A stretch of DNA of 64,000 bases from contig NZ_JARZFX010000002.1 of NCBI RefSeq assembly GCF_036026595.1, positions 558,001-622,000 on the forward strand, given 5' to 3'. This document shows, in pieces, positions 35,276 through 44,135 of the stretch. Numbering within the stretch: the stretch's first letter is position 1; every line of letters starts with the position of its first letter. The stretch comes from Virgibacillus_P tibetensis. GTDB taxonomy: Bacteria; Bacillota; Bacilli; Bacillales; Amphibacillaceae. The notes beneath the pieces were generated by a model that did not search any database, was not told the origin of the DNA, and saw only the letters and a list, made by a program, of their open reading frames with translations. The position numbers and the translations under genes are program-made.

Positions 35276-36535
35276 ATGACAGTCATAAACAAAGTGAACG
35301 TTGAAGAACAAGCCATTCAAGCCAAGAAAGCAGCCAAGACCTTATCTTTACTGACAACCGAAGAAAAAAACGCAGCACTTCTTACATTGGCTGATGAGTT
35401 AGACACAGAATATGAAACGATTTTAACTGCCAATAAGGCAGATTTGGAAAAAGGACGCAAAAAAGGCTACGACGCAGCATATATGGATCGTTTGACGCTT
35501 TCCAAAGAACGTGTGGAGGAGTTCGCTCAAGGATTACGTGACGTAGCGAAGCTTGAAGTTCCAACTGGTATAGTGGATTCCGATTGGACACTGGACAATG
35601 GGTTAAATGTTCAAAAGGTAACCGTCCCTCTTGGGGTCATCGGTATGATTTATGAAGCGCGTCCCAATGTAACGGTTGATGCAACTGGATTAGCGTTAAA
35701 GTCCGGAAACGCGATTGTGCTGAAGGGTGGTTCATCTGCGATTACATCCAATAAACAGATTGTCGAAGTGATGCATCGTGGATTGGAAAAGACAAAAATA
35801 CCAAAAGAAGCCGTACAATTCATTGATAGTACCGATCGGGAAGCAACACAGCAGTTATTCACGATGAAACAGCACATCGATGTGCTTATACCTCGTGGTG
35901 GTGGCTCGTTGATTCAGGCGGTCGTCAACAATGCAACTGTTCCTGTTTTAGAAACTGGTGTGGGAAATTGTCATATTTACATTGACGCAGAAGCGGATGT
36001 GGAAAAGGCTTTAGCTATTCTTGTCAATGCGAAAACAGATCGTCCCGCCGTTTGTAATGCGGTCGAAACTGCCATCATTCATAAAGATTGGCTAGAAACA
36101 AACAAGGATGCGTTGATCCAGATATTTAACGAAAATAATATCAGCGTTCATGGTGACCAGGCTGCTGTACAGGTTATTCCTGGCGCTGTTCTGGCAGGAG
36201 AAGATGACTGGGCTAATGAATATTTAAGCACAGACATTGCTGTCAAAACGGTAAACCATCTGGATGATGCTATTGACCACATTGATACCTATGGAACCAA
36301 GCACTCGGAAGCAATTATCACGGAGAATGTTCAAACTGCCGAGACATTCATGAAACTAGTCGATGCAGCCGCATTGTACCACAATGCTTCCACTCGTTTT
36401 ACCGATGGAGGCGCCCTTGGCTTTGGTGCTGAAATAGGAATTTCCACGCAAAAGCTGCACGCACGCGGCCCAATGGGATTACCTGCTTTAACAACGATTA
36501 AATATATGATGAACGGGAACGGACAGATTAGATAA
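35276..36535 (+). CDS. proA: Gamma-glutamyl phosphate reductase
   Basis: A 419-residue NADPH-dependent enzyme for the second step of proline synthesis. Family marks: PLGVIGMIYEARPNVTVDA, LKGGSSAITSN, LIPRGGGSLIQAVV, the catalytic Cys in AVCNAVET and FTDGGALGFGAEIGISTQ. The ATG at 35276 follows AGGAGG by 6 bases; the longer frame upstream lies inside proB and is not used. A strong terminator follows at once. Confidence 0.96.
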   Translation: MTVINKVNVEEQAIQAKKAAKTLSLLTTEEKNAALLTLADELDTEYETILTANKADLEKGRKKGYDAAYMDRLTLSKERVEEFAQGLRDVAKLEVPTGIVDSDWTLDNGLNVQKVTVPLGVIGMIYEARPNVTVDATGLALKSGNAIVLKGGSSAITSNKQIVEVMHRGLEKTKIPKEAVQFIDSTDREATQQLFTMKQHIDVLIPRGGGSLIQAVVNNATVPVLETGVGNCHIYIDAEADVEKALAILVNAKTDRPAVCNAVETAIIHKDWLETNKDALIQIFNENNISVHGDQAAVQVIPGAVLAGEDDWANEYLSTDIAVKTVNHLDDAIDHIDTYGTKHSEAIITENVQTAETFMKLVDAAALYHNASTRFTDGGALGFGAEIGISTQKLHARGPMGLPALTTIKYMMNGNGQIR

Positions 36536-36545
36536 ATATAAATTG

Positions 36546-36591
36546 AAACCCCAGGATTGCCTGATATGATAGGCAGGTACTGGGGTTTTTT
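36546..36591 (+). terminator. Rho-independent terminator of the pro operon
   Basis: AAACCCCAG (36546-36554) pairs with CTGGGGTTT (36580-36588), with an inner GCCT/AGGC stem, followed by a T-run to 36591. It stands 11 nt after the proA stop codon. Confidence 0.88.
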
Positions 36592-36965
36592 AGTAAGGCG
36601 GTTTATAAGCTGCAGTAGTTCGCATTCCCATACCCAAAATAATACATACAATCATTGCTAAAAATAATGAAAGCATTGCTGTTCCACTTAAGCTCAAAAT
36701 GAAATTGGATAACTTAATTCCTATACCTGTAATACTTAACAATCCTACAATGATTTGCGTAGTTCCAGCAAATTACAGCTATAAGTATAAGTCCCTTACC
36801 TACTTCAATTAACATACCTATTAAATCAATAACCCTTTCCTTTACCACCGATTTTAATAAAAATAAAACTATACATAGTAATCTGGCTATAAATCCTGAT
36901 CTTGCAGCAGAACTTCCACTAAACAGACTTATAATTAGGACTGTTACTAGGTAAAACTGTTATTA
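36592..36965 (-). pseudogene. Fragment of a fused TRAP transporter permease
   Basis: On the minus strand about 36595-36755 reads IVGLLSITGIGIKLSNFILS and then IVCIILGMGMRTTAAY, which is the signature region of fused (12-TM plus 4-TM) TRAP permeases. Further upstream the frame shifts by one base (AVIAGTTQ) and the rest is truncated. No start and no downstream part exist, so this is a fossil. Confidence 0.65.
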
Positions 36966-37326
36966 TTACATTTGACATTGAAATGTTTCCTTTTGCTTAG
37001 AATTTTTGATTTATCTAACGATTTTTATCCTAAAGTGGAACTCTTCCGATGAACACTAAAAAAGAGTCTAACATAATACAAAATTGTTGGATAATCGCTT
37101 CAATAACGACATCAGTATAAGGAACACCTATTATTCAGCCATTAGAAATGAACCAGCCCCCATTAGGGGTGGGGTTAATTGTCTTATGCGATAGACCATA
37201 ATTCATATGTTACAATTCATAAAGTTCAAGAAATTATTCGCAAAGGATATAAAGGTGTTCTATTAAAAAAATTTACTTTTAAATATATCGATAAATATTG
37301 TTATAACCTCTTGGCATTTTCGTCAT
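36966..37326. other. Spacer without a supported gene
   Basis: AT-rich sequence between the TRAP fossil and the end of the symporter gene. The short plus-strand frame starting at 37179 lacks a ribosome-binding site and overlaps the symporter end. Nothing else is recognisable. Confidence 0.4.
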
Positions 37327-38544
37327 TTAAGCTGTCTCTCTCAGCCTTTCATTTTCTAGTCTATCTGACTTAGAAAGAATCACTGCAGCAGATGCGTCAC
37401 CTATCACATTTGTGGAAGTTCGGAACATGTCTAGGATCCGATCTATTCCAGCAATTAATGCAATACCCTCAAGAGGTAAGTTAACAGAAGCTAATACCAT
37501 CGTTAGTATAATCATTCCAGCGCCTGGGACTCCAGCTGACCCAATTGAAGCTAGTACAGCTGTGAAAACAACTGTTAGATACTGAATAATCGTTAAATCA
37601 AACCCATATACCTGCGCGATGAATAAGACTGCAACTCCATGATATATAGCTGTACCATCCATATTTATAGTCGCACCTAAAGGCAGCACGAAACTACTCA
37701 CTCTCTTTGGAACTTTAAGGTTTTCTTCAACGTTTTTAATTGTTACTGGAAGTGTCCCTGAACTACTGCTTGTACTAAATGCAACTAATGCAGCTGGCGA
37801 TATACCTTTAAAGAATTCAATAGGATTCATTTTGCCAAGTTTTGAAACAGCAAGAGAGTAAGTAATTATTACATGTATTAAACATGCCAACGCCATAGCT
37901 ATTAAAACTTTTATCAGTGGTAGTAATACAGAAGCACCGTTCGTACCAACTACCGGAGCAATTAATCCAAAAATGCCAATTGGCGCTACTTTAATTACAA
38001 GATTTGTTATAGCGTACATAACTTCTGCAAACCCATCGAAGAATTGTTTAACTTGTACAGCTTTTTCTCCAACAATAGTAATACCAATCCCTACAAAAAT
38101 AGCAAAGAAAATGATTTGGAGAATATTCCCTTCAACTAAAGAGCCAATTGGATTTGTTGGAATGATAGCTAAAAGTGTTGCTAAAATTCCTTCCGTTTCG
38201 TTAGGGTCTACTGTCGTTTCACCTACGTTCATTGATACGCCGGTACCAGGTGAAATGATTAGTGCAATAACAATTCCAATCGTAACAGCAAATAATGTTG
38301 TACATAGAAAATAGAGTATTGTTTTACCACCGAGCTTACCAAGTACATTAATATTTCCCGTGCTAGCTACACCTACGACTAGCGTACTAAAAATTAGTGG
38401 GATCATGATGAATTTTATGAGACGAATGAATAAATCACCTAATGGTTGAACATATTCCGCTTGAGGACCAAGAAGTAAACCAACAATAATTGCTAAAATA
38501 AATGCAATTAACATTTGCTTGAGTAAATTTCCTTTTATTTTCAT
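37327..38544 (-). CDS. Dicarboxylate/amino acid:cation symporter (DAACS family)
   Basis: A 405-residue membrane carrier related to GltP and DctA, which take up glutamate, aspartate or C4-dicarboxylates with Na+ or H+. Signatures: GPQAEYVQPLGDLFIRLIKFIMIPLIFSTLV near 28-58 (quoted in part), AFSTSSSSGTLPVTIKN (the serine-rich hairpin) near 255, INMDGTAIYHG and the end motif IDRILDMFRTSTNVIGD. It lies 106 nt downstream of panD on the same strand. Since PanD decarboxylates aspartate, this carrier could supply aspartate, an inference from position. Confidence 0.92.
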   Translation of the reverse strand: MKIKGNLLKQMLIAFILAIIVGLLLGPQAEYVQPLGDLFIRLIKFIMIPLIFSTLVVGVASTGNINVLGKLGGKTILYFLCTTLFAVTIGIVIALIISPGTGVSMNVGETTVDPNETEGILATLLAIIPTNPIGSLVEGNILQIIFFAIFVGIGITIVGEKAVQVKQFFDGFAEVMYAITNLVIKVAPIGIFGLIAPVVGTNGASVLLPLIKVLIAMALACLIHVIITYSLAVSKLGKMNPIEFFKGISPAALVAFSTSSSSGTLPVTIKNVEENLKVPKRVSSFVLPLGATINMDGTAIYHGVAVLFIAQVYGFDLTIIQYLTVVFTAVLASIGSAGVPGAGMIILTMVLASVNLPLEGIALIAGIDRILDMFRTSTNVIGDASAAVILSKSDRLENERLRETA

Positions 38545-38650
38545 TGCCTTAATTCCTCACCGTCCTAAAATTTAACAAATTTAAATATTACGTTAATTTT
38601 TTATGAAGTAAATCCTACTGATGTATAGCAGTTGGATTTATAAGTAACAG

Positions 38651-39043
38651 TTATATCTTTACACCCTCTGGCCAATGTAAATCATGCTCTTCTACACTGG
38701 TAATCTCATTAGTTTCATCAACAAATACTACTCTGGGTTTTAGATCTTCTATTTCCTCATCTGTCATGAGTCCCAGACTTAATATAATGACAATATCCTT
38801 TGGTGAAAATAAATGTGCGGGTGGTCCATTTAAGCAAATACGTTTTGAACCTTCTGGCGCTGGTATAGCATAAGTCTTCCATCTCGCTGCATTTTTCAAG
38901 TTTGTAACTTGTATCATTTCATACGGTTTGATATTTGCTTCTTTCATTAATTTATAATCAATTGTTATACTACCCACATAGTCAAGTTCAGCCTCTGTCA
39001 CTGTAGCTCTATGTATCTTTCCTTTACACATTAAGCGTTGCAT
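38651..39043 (-). CDS. panD: Aspartate 1-decarboxylase
   Basis: A 130-residue pyruvoyl enzyme that turns aspartate into beta-alanine. The self-cleavage site Gly-Ser is in VGSITIDYKLM (near residues 24-25), with Lys in the CKGKIHRATVT start and Tyr in the LNGPPAHLF region context. AGGAGG precedes the ATG. It is not next to panB or panC as is usual, but beside a dicarboxylate/amino-acid symporter, and a shared operator-like motif lies about 80 nt upstream. The stand-alone arrangement suggests beta-alanine production for a purpose beyond pantothenate, such as a pH or osmotic response, but this is only inferred. Confidence 0.93.
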   Translation of the reverse strand: MQRLMCKGKIHRATVTEAELDYVGSITIDYKLMKEANIKPYEMIQVTNLKNAARWKTYAIPAPEGSKRICLNGPPAHLFSPKDIVIILSLGLMTDEEIEDLKPRVVFVDETNEITSVEEHDLHWPEGVKI

Positions 39044-39117
39044 TAGACTTTCCTCCTTATAGAAATATTTATTAATATTTTACCAAGTATAAAATAAAAT
39101 AAATCAATATACAATGA

Positions 39118-39140
39118 GGTACCAATGTTCGTACCAGTTG
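39118..39140 (-). promoter_or_regulatory. Shared 13-bp motif upstream of panD
   Basis: AATGTTCGTACCA at 39124-39136 (TGGTACGAACATT on the minus strand) matches the sites at 41625 and 47376. Here a second GGTACC follows at once, giving TGGTACGAACATTGGTACC. It lies about 80 nt before the panD start. Confidence 0.6.
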
Positions 39141-39828
39141 CTAAGTTATTCAATGCATACATCGAATAGTCTTAAGGCCATTCAGGAAAATACAACCATA
39201 GAAACTGTGAGAAATGTTGGGGGAAGCATACATGAAAGAAACTTTTTTTCCAAGGAGATTCTTAGTTGGGTCAACAACATGGGGAAACCGCTGGTCCTGC
39301 ATTCGATGAAACTCGCTCTTGAACAGGGTAAAACAACTTGGTGCTATGTAAAGTGTAAAGGGCATCTTGAAAGCCAGGGCGAAGAAAGGTATCACATCCA
39401 TTGATGAAGTAAGATCCGAGGAAAGCTTATCATAACCAGGTTTCGCTAAAATCCTATCCTGCTCATGGGCGCTTCATGCTGAAATTATTCCTGATTGGTT
39501 TCTGAGAGCAAAAACAACAGAGGGCCAAGCATTCAGAAAGGGAAACAGGAACGATGAACTTCGAAATGGAAGCGAAAGAACTGAAGGAGTTGCTTGCGAA
39601 ATACGTGAATGGTACCAGGTCACGGAAAAATGGTGTGACTGCTTAGGTTCGGGAATTATAATAACTCGGGGGGTGACTAAACGCATCAAAACAAATAGCA
39701 TAGAAAAGTTTTGATCGGTGAGGGTCTTGAGATAATACTCATAGTACTAATTCTGTAGGTGTTTTCAACAACTTAAAAACAAAAAAGTATATATTCTTAA
39801 GCAGTTGGGCACCAGTATAAAAGTTAAA

Positions 39829-39863
39829 GACTGACCCAAAAGTCAATGACTTTTGGGTCAGTC
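39829..39863. repeat. Perfect 17-bp inverted repeat with a 1-nt centre
   Basis: GACTGACCCAAAAGTCA and its exact complement are separated by a single A. Such a long perfect palindrome is unlikely by chance in a spacer. It has no T-run and no gene directly beside it, so it may be a REP-like element or the trace of an excised element. Confidence 0.7.
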
Positions 39864-39919
39864 CCCTATAAGTATCCATGAGTAACTGGTTGGAGACAAT
39901 CAAGGTCGAAGAAACAATT

Positions 39920-39947
39920 AGCTGTTAGGTCCACCGAACTAACAGCT
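39920..39947. repeat. AGCTGTTAG hairpin repeat, copy 1
   Basis: AGCTGTTAG (39920-39928) and CTAACAGCT (39939-39947) pair perfectly and are followed by TTT then an A-run. Related hairpins occur at 49068-49113, 54104-54149 and, as a half-copy, at 61911-61924. Confidence 0.6.
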
Positions 39948-40081
39948 TTTAAAAAAATAACTTAAATTGACTTAAGGCTTTAAAGCAGTAGGTTCCTGAC
40001 ATAAGGTTTTTTATTAAATATCTACCCTTTATTTCTTATTCTGCCAAGTATTGTCTCTTGAGCTATTTAACTCCCTTTTCA

Positions 40082-41542
40082 TTACTTTCTATTCTCAGCT
40101 ACAATCTCTTCCTTACCTAAGATATGATAACTCATTTCCTTATCTGTAATTCTATTATAATCTTTGCGTTTAAACAGGTAGAATAAAATACCAATTATAA
40201 CCCAAATAGCAAGAGCTATTCTGGACTCTATCCCTAGAAATGCTGGAGATCCGGGTATCAGTAAAAGCCCAAGGAACACAATACTTGCTACAATTCCAAA
40301 ACCTGCAAACACCTTTTTCAACGGGGAAACAACATGCATTTTATCGTTAAAACCAGCGTCTTTTTTCCACTTAAATAAACTAAAAGCAGTAAAGCATGTA
40401 TAAAAATAAGCAATCGTAACACCTATGGAGGACATATCTACCACCCAACTAAGAGCTTGACGGCCGAACCATGGAGCAATCATTGCAACAATGACCGTGA
40501 AAATAATGCTAATATATGGTGTTTGATGTTTTGAATGCAATTTTGAAAAAGCATTTGGTATGAATTTAGCACGTGACATAGCAAACAAAAGACGGCTGGT
40601 TGAAATAATGAAACCATTCAGCCCTGTAAATATTCCCATTGTCAGCGCAACAACCAAAATCACGACCCCCATTGTTCCTAGAAGCTCCTGGATTGCTACA
40701 CCTGTACCCCATATATGGTTTGCTGCGACTAATTCTTCCCAAGGGAAAGCCATTGCTGTAGCGAAAATCATTAAACAATATAACAGTGTCGCAAATAGGA
40801 TAGCAAAGATAATTAGATTAAATGCTTTTTTAGACGAAAAATTGAATTCTTCTGCAGCCTGGGGTACGTTATCAAATCCGACAAATGCCCATGGTGCAAT
40901 CGCTACGATTGACATAATAGCCGCAAATGCAGTTGTATCTGTTGGAAAGGATGGTTTAACATTTGCTAGTCCAGCTGCAGGATCTATTCCTACCATAAAC
41001 GTAATCGCTACAACTCCCACAATCATGACGATACAAAATACAAACTGCATGCTCCCCGAAAAGAGACCACCTTTAATATTGAAATAGCCAAATATTGCGA
41101 GTGCCATTGATGCAATGATTATTTCCATCCCATAGACGTCCCATCCAGCTACCTCATATAAGTATATATTTTCCAGAAGTGCTGGAAAAACAAATTTAAA
41201 CATTAGTGCAAGTGCTGAAGCATTTAAAGCAACAATACATATATATCCTAACGTCAAAAACCATCCACTGATAAAAGCATGTTTGCGACCAAGACCAATG
41301 AACGCGTATGCAAACTCACCACCCGAAACGGGGAAGCTTTTAATCAGGAAACCATAACTGATTGCAATCAACATCATCAGCAAGCCGCCAATCATAAAAC
41401 CGATGATCGCACCCAGTGGTCCCGCTGTGCTCATCCAGTTTGTGGGCTGAACAAATGCTCCCCATCCAATCGACGATCCAAGTGCTATTGCCCATACCCA
41501 GTGTGGCTTAAGCGTCTTTTTGAGAGTAGTACGTTCTTCCAT
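40082..41542 (-). CDS. APC family amino acid permease
   Basis: A 486-residue membrane protein with about twelve segments. APC marks: WVWAIALGSSIGWGAFVQP (the unwound helix-1 Gly motif) near residue 15, FPVSGGEFAYAFIGLGRKHAFISGW near 70-95 (in part) and PWAFVGFDNVPQAAEEF near 215. It probably imports an amino acid or amine. It is transcribed alone; the shared operator-like motif lies about 85 nt upstream, and an IS1182-like element has inserted directly behind that motif, at 41672. Confidence 0.9.
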   Translation of the reverse strand: MEERTTLKKTLKPHWVWAIALGSSIGWGAFVQPTNWMSTAGPLGAIIGFMIGGLLMMLIAISYGFLIKSFPVSGGEFAYAFIGLGRKHAFISGWFLTLGYICIVALNASALALMFKFVFPALLENIYLYEVAGWDVYGMEIIIASMALAIFGYFNIKGGLFSGSMQFVFCIVMIVGVVAITFMVGIDPAAGLANVKPSFPTDTTAFAAIMSIVAIAPWAFVGFDNVPQAAEEFNFSSKKAFNLIIFAILFATLLYCLMIFATAMAFPWEELVAANHIWGTGVAIQELLGTMGVVILVVALTMGIFTGLNGFIISTSRLLFAMSRAKFIPNAFSKLHSKHQTPYISIIFTVIVAMIAPWFGRQALSWVVDMSSIGVTIAYFYTCFTAFSLFKWKKDAGFNDKMHVVSPLKKVFAGFGIVASIVFLGLLLIPGSPAFLGIESRIALAIWVIIGILFYLFKRKDYNRITDKEMSYHILGKEEIVAENRK

Positions 41543-41619
41543 ATTAATCCCCTATCACTACTTATAGTTATTTTTTATACTTGTCTATTTTACTCCATCC
41601 ATTTTGCAAAAGAAATATT

Positions 41620-41641
41620 GTTATAATGTCCGTACCAGTTA
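41620..41641 (-). promoter_or_regulatory. Shared 13-bp motif upstream of the APC permease gene
   Basis: AATGTCCGTACCA at 41625-41637 differs by one base from the copies at 39124 and 47376. With the 47376 site it also shares the left flank TTGTTATAATGT. On the minus strand it reads TGGTACGGACATTATAAC, so the motif overlaps a TATAAC that could be the -10 box of the permease promoter. Confidence 0.65.
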
Positions 41642-41671
41642 TCAAAAGGTTAAATCTTTTCCAAAATAAAA

Positions 41672-43265
41672 AGACCTTCATCAAGGTCTCAGGCTGTCGA
41701 GAAACTCTCGACAGTCTTTATTATTCTCTAAAACTTTATCAATTCACCGCGTTAATTTGTTATAATATATGTAATAATAAAAGGCGGTGGTTAGGTTGTT
41801 TCAAACAAGGAAAAACACCCAAAATGAATTAGAATTTGTATGTCTGGAAGATTTAGTTCCCCAAGATCTTCTTCTTCGAAAAATTGATAAATATATTGAT
41901 TTCACCTTTATTCTTGATAAGGTTAAACCTTATTATAGCGAGGATAACGGTCGCCCTTCTGATCCCCTTATCTTATTTAAAATGATGTTTATCGGTTATT
42001 TTTTTGGTATTCGTTCGGAACGCCAGCTTGAAAAGGAAATTCAAACAAACATGGCTTATCGTTGGTTTCTAGGCCTAAGGCTAACTGATCCTGTTCCTCA
42101 CCATTCCACAATTAGTTGGAACCGCCGCACACGCTTTAAAGACACAGCTATTTTCTAAGAAATATTTGATGAAATTGTACTCCAAGCGATGAACCACCGA
42201 ATGGTTGGTGGAAGAGTATTATTTACCGATTCAACCCACTTAAAAGCTAATGCGAATAAACATAAATTCACGAGAGAAAACGTAGAAGTGGAAACGCGCG
42301 AATACATAGAAAAATTAAATCAAGCCATCGAAGAAGATCGTGAAAAACATGGAAAAAAGCCTTTAAAGGAACGAGAGGAAGTGAAGAAGGTGAAAACAAT
42401 ACGAAAAAGTAAAACAGATCCTGACAGTGGATTTATGTCTCGACAAAAACAAGAAATGTTTTGTTACCTTGATCATCGCACAACTGATATGAAGTTTAAT
42501 ATCATTACGGATGCTTTTGTCACACCTGGAAATGTTCATGACTCTGTTCCTTATCTTAATCGTTTAGATCGCCAAGTGGAGAGATTTGGTTTTAACGTAG
42601 AAGCCTGTTGCTTTGGATTCTGGTTATCTAATAGTTCCAATTTGTAAAGGGATTTCAGACCGAGACATATTTGGGACGATTGCGCACAGAAGGTATCATC
42701 CAACACAAGGACTTTTTCCAAAATGGAAGTTTAAGTATGATGAAGATCAAAATGTCTATGTTTGTCCAAACGGAGAAATATTGCCATATTCAACGACTAG
42801 TCGAGACGGATATCGTGAATATAAATCCGACCCTAAAAAATGTGCAACGTGTCCGCTTTTAGACCAGTGTACACGATCAAAAAATCATCAAAAAGTCGTC
42901 ACTCGCCACGTTTGGGAAGAATACAAAGAAAAGGTTCGATCGAACCGATTATCTATATCAGGAAAGTTACTTTATAAATATAGAAAAGAAAAAGTTGAGC
43001 GAAGCTTCGCAGACTCAAAAGAGCTGCATGGGCTTCGCTACTGCAGGTTGAGGGGATTGCACAATGTAGGTGAACAAGTTTTACTCACCGCAGCGTGCCA
43101 GAACATGAAGAAGATTGCCACACACTTAGCCAAGCTAGGCTAAGTGTGTGGGAGTCTATTTTCATTAAAATTAACCACGATAAAACACCAATTTAACTGA
43201 ATAAAAAAAGCTTATAGAGAAAAAACACCTACTTTCTCTACAAGCTGAGACCTTCATCAAGGTCT
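41672..43265 (+). mobile_element. IS1182-like insertion sequence with a broken transposase
   Basis: About 1.59 kb bounded by imperfect inverted ends: AGACCTTCATCAAGGTCTCAG on the left (41672 on; first 20 bases considered) and AGACCTTGATGAAGGTCTCA read inward on the right (ending 43265). Each end is itself a small palindrome. The interior holds one transposase gene interrupted by a stop codon and a frameshift, so the element cannot move on its own. The right end overlaps the last codons of the neighbouring gntR gene. Confidence 0.8.
41787..43143 (+). pseudogene. IS1182-like transposase with one nonsense codon and one frameshift
   Basis: Three frames join into one protein of about 450 residues. 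The first part (41787-42158) has DLVPQDLLLRKIDKYIDFTF, RPSDPLILFKMMFIGYFFGI and RSERQLEKEIQTNMAYRWFL. An in-frame TAA at 42157-42159 follows AIF and the frame continues as EIFDEIVLQAM, then TDSTHLKANANKHKF. Near 42606 an extra T changes the frame: with it removed, GCC GTT GCT TTG GAT TCT GGT would give AVALDSGYLIVPICKG. The last part (to 43143) carries the Cys-rich segment and the ERSFADSKELHGLRYCRLRG end. Confidence 0.88.
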
Positions 43266-43985
43266 GTTATTTTTTTTTGCTAAGTTGATTTTAAATGAAT
43301 ACATGTCTGCCCGGTAGTATGCCTGTTCAAATTCGACAAAATTATCATTCAGGTCTAGTAATTTTCGATCAACGTTTAGCATAGTAGATTTTGTAGGAAT
43401 ATCTAGTAATGCAGCATCTTGTCTTAAAACCGTACCTGCCCGAATGACTTGCTCCGCTTCTTTTGTATGCACTTCAAGCTTTAATTCGAGCACGTCGTAA
43501 AGTGTAATATTATTGAGATTAAACTGGCTTAACTTTTTTCCTAGATTAACAGGATAATAGCTGTTTTCTATGCCTATTGGAATGTGATCTGCATATCGTA
43601 TCCGCCTGATATGAAATGCACTTGTTAAACCAGTTATTTGCTGAAGGTGGGGGGACAGAGCAGACTCTTCTGCTTTAAGAAGTTTAGCACCTGGCTCCAT
43701 CCCCATTTTTCCGATTGTCTCAGACGTACTGCTGAGATTGCCTAGCCAGTCATCAATTGGTTTTAGAGAAATAAAAGTACCTTTTCCTGGCCTTCTACTC
43801 AAAACTCCTTCATCAACTAGTTCCTTAATTGCCTGTCTAACCGTACTCCTACTTACATAGAATTCATCTATAATTTCCCGTTCACTTGGTATTTTAACCG
43901 TATATGTCCCATTCAGAATTTTTTCTTCAATTTTTGCTTTCAATTGCACATATAGTGGAATCGAATTATTATATTCTAGTACCAT
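43257..43985 (-). CDS. GntR family regulator with UTRA domain (HutC type)
   Basis: A 242-residue regulator. The winged helix (about 5-70) reads NSIPLYVQLKAKIEEKI, IPSEREIIDEFYVSRSTVRQA and GVLSRRPGKGTFI; the UTRA ligand domain spans about 95-235. The last codons (RPstop) lie in the right end of the IS1182-like element at 43265, so insertion replaced the original C-terminus; the length is still normal, so the protein probably works. It is the best candidate for the protein binding the TGGTACGNACATT motif shared by three neighbouring promoters. Confidence 0.88.
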   Translation of the reverse strand: MVLEYNNSIPLYVQLKAKIEEKILNGTYTVKIPSEREIIDEFYVSRSTVRQAIKELVDEGVLSRRPGKGTFISLKPIDDWLGNLSSTSETIGKMGMEPGAKLLKAEESALSPHLQQITGLTSAFHIRRIRYADHIPIGIENSYYPVNLGKKLSQFNLNNITLYDVLELKLEVHTKEAEQVIRAGTVLRQDAALLDIPTKSTMLNVDRKLLDLNDNFVEFEQAYYRADMYSFKINLAKKNNRP

Positions 43986-44081
43986 ATTTTCTCACCTGTT
44001 TATTTTTATATTATTTAGTAAAATTAGAATAACATAAAGGTAGAACTTTAGCGAGATGTTTGTAACAGTTAAGCGAAAAAT

Positions 44082-44129
44082 AAAGTGCAATATATCCTCT
44101 ACAATAAAAACAAGAGTATATTGCACTTT
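44082..44129 (-). terminator. Terminator after the amidohydrolase gene
   Basis: Perfect 13-bp arms AAAGTGCAATATA (44082-44094) and TATATTGCACTTT (44117-44129). On the minus strand the stem is followed by ATTTTTCGC. It ends the symporter-amidohydrolase operon and separates it from gntR. Confidence 0.78.
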
Positions 44130-44135
44130 TTAAAA

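Larger units (their letters stand above)
39141..40081. other. Spacer with decayed sequence and hairpins
   Basis: No intact gene. Around 39470-39620 the plus strand reads HAEIIPDWFLRAK and, after a shift, FEMEAKELKELLAKY, which vaguely recalls the tail of phage DnaD-type replication proteins; it is too short and broken to call. Two clear inverted repeats follow, at 39829-39863 and 39920-39947. Confidence 0.4.

Noticed and set aside
39114..39404. 96-codon plus-strand frame and its antisense partner near panD
   Set aside because: Its start overlaps the shared operator motif and the sequence looks decayed; no protein family is recognisable.
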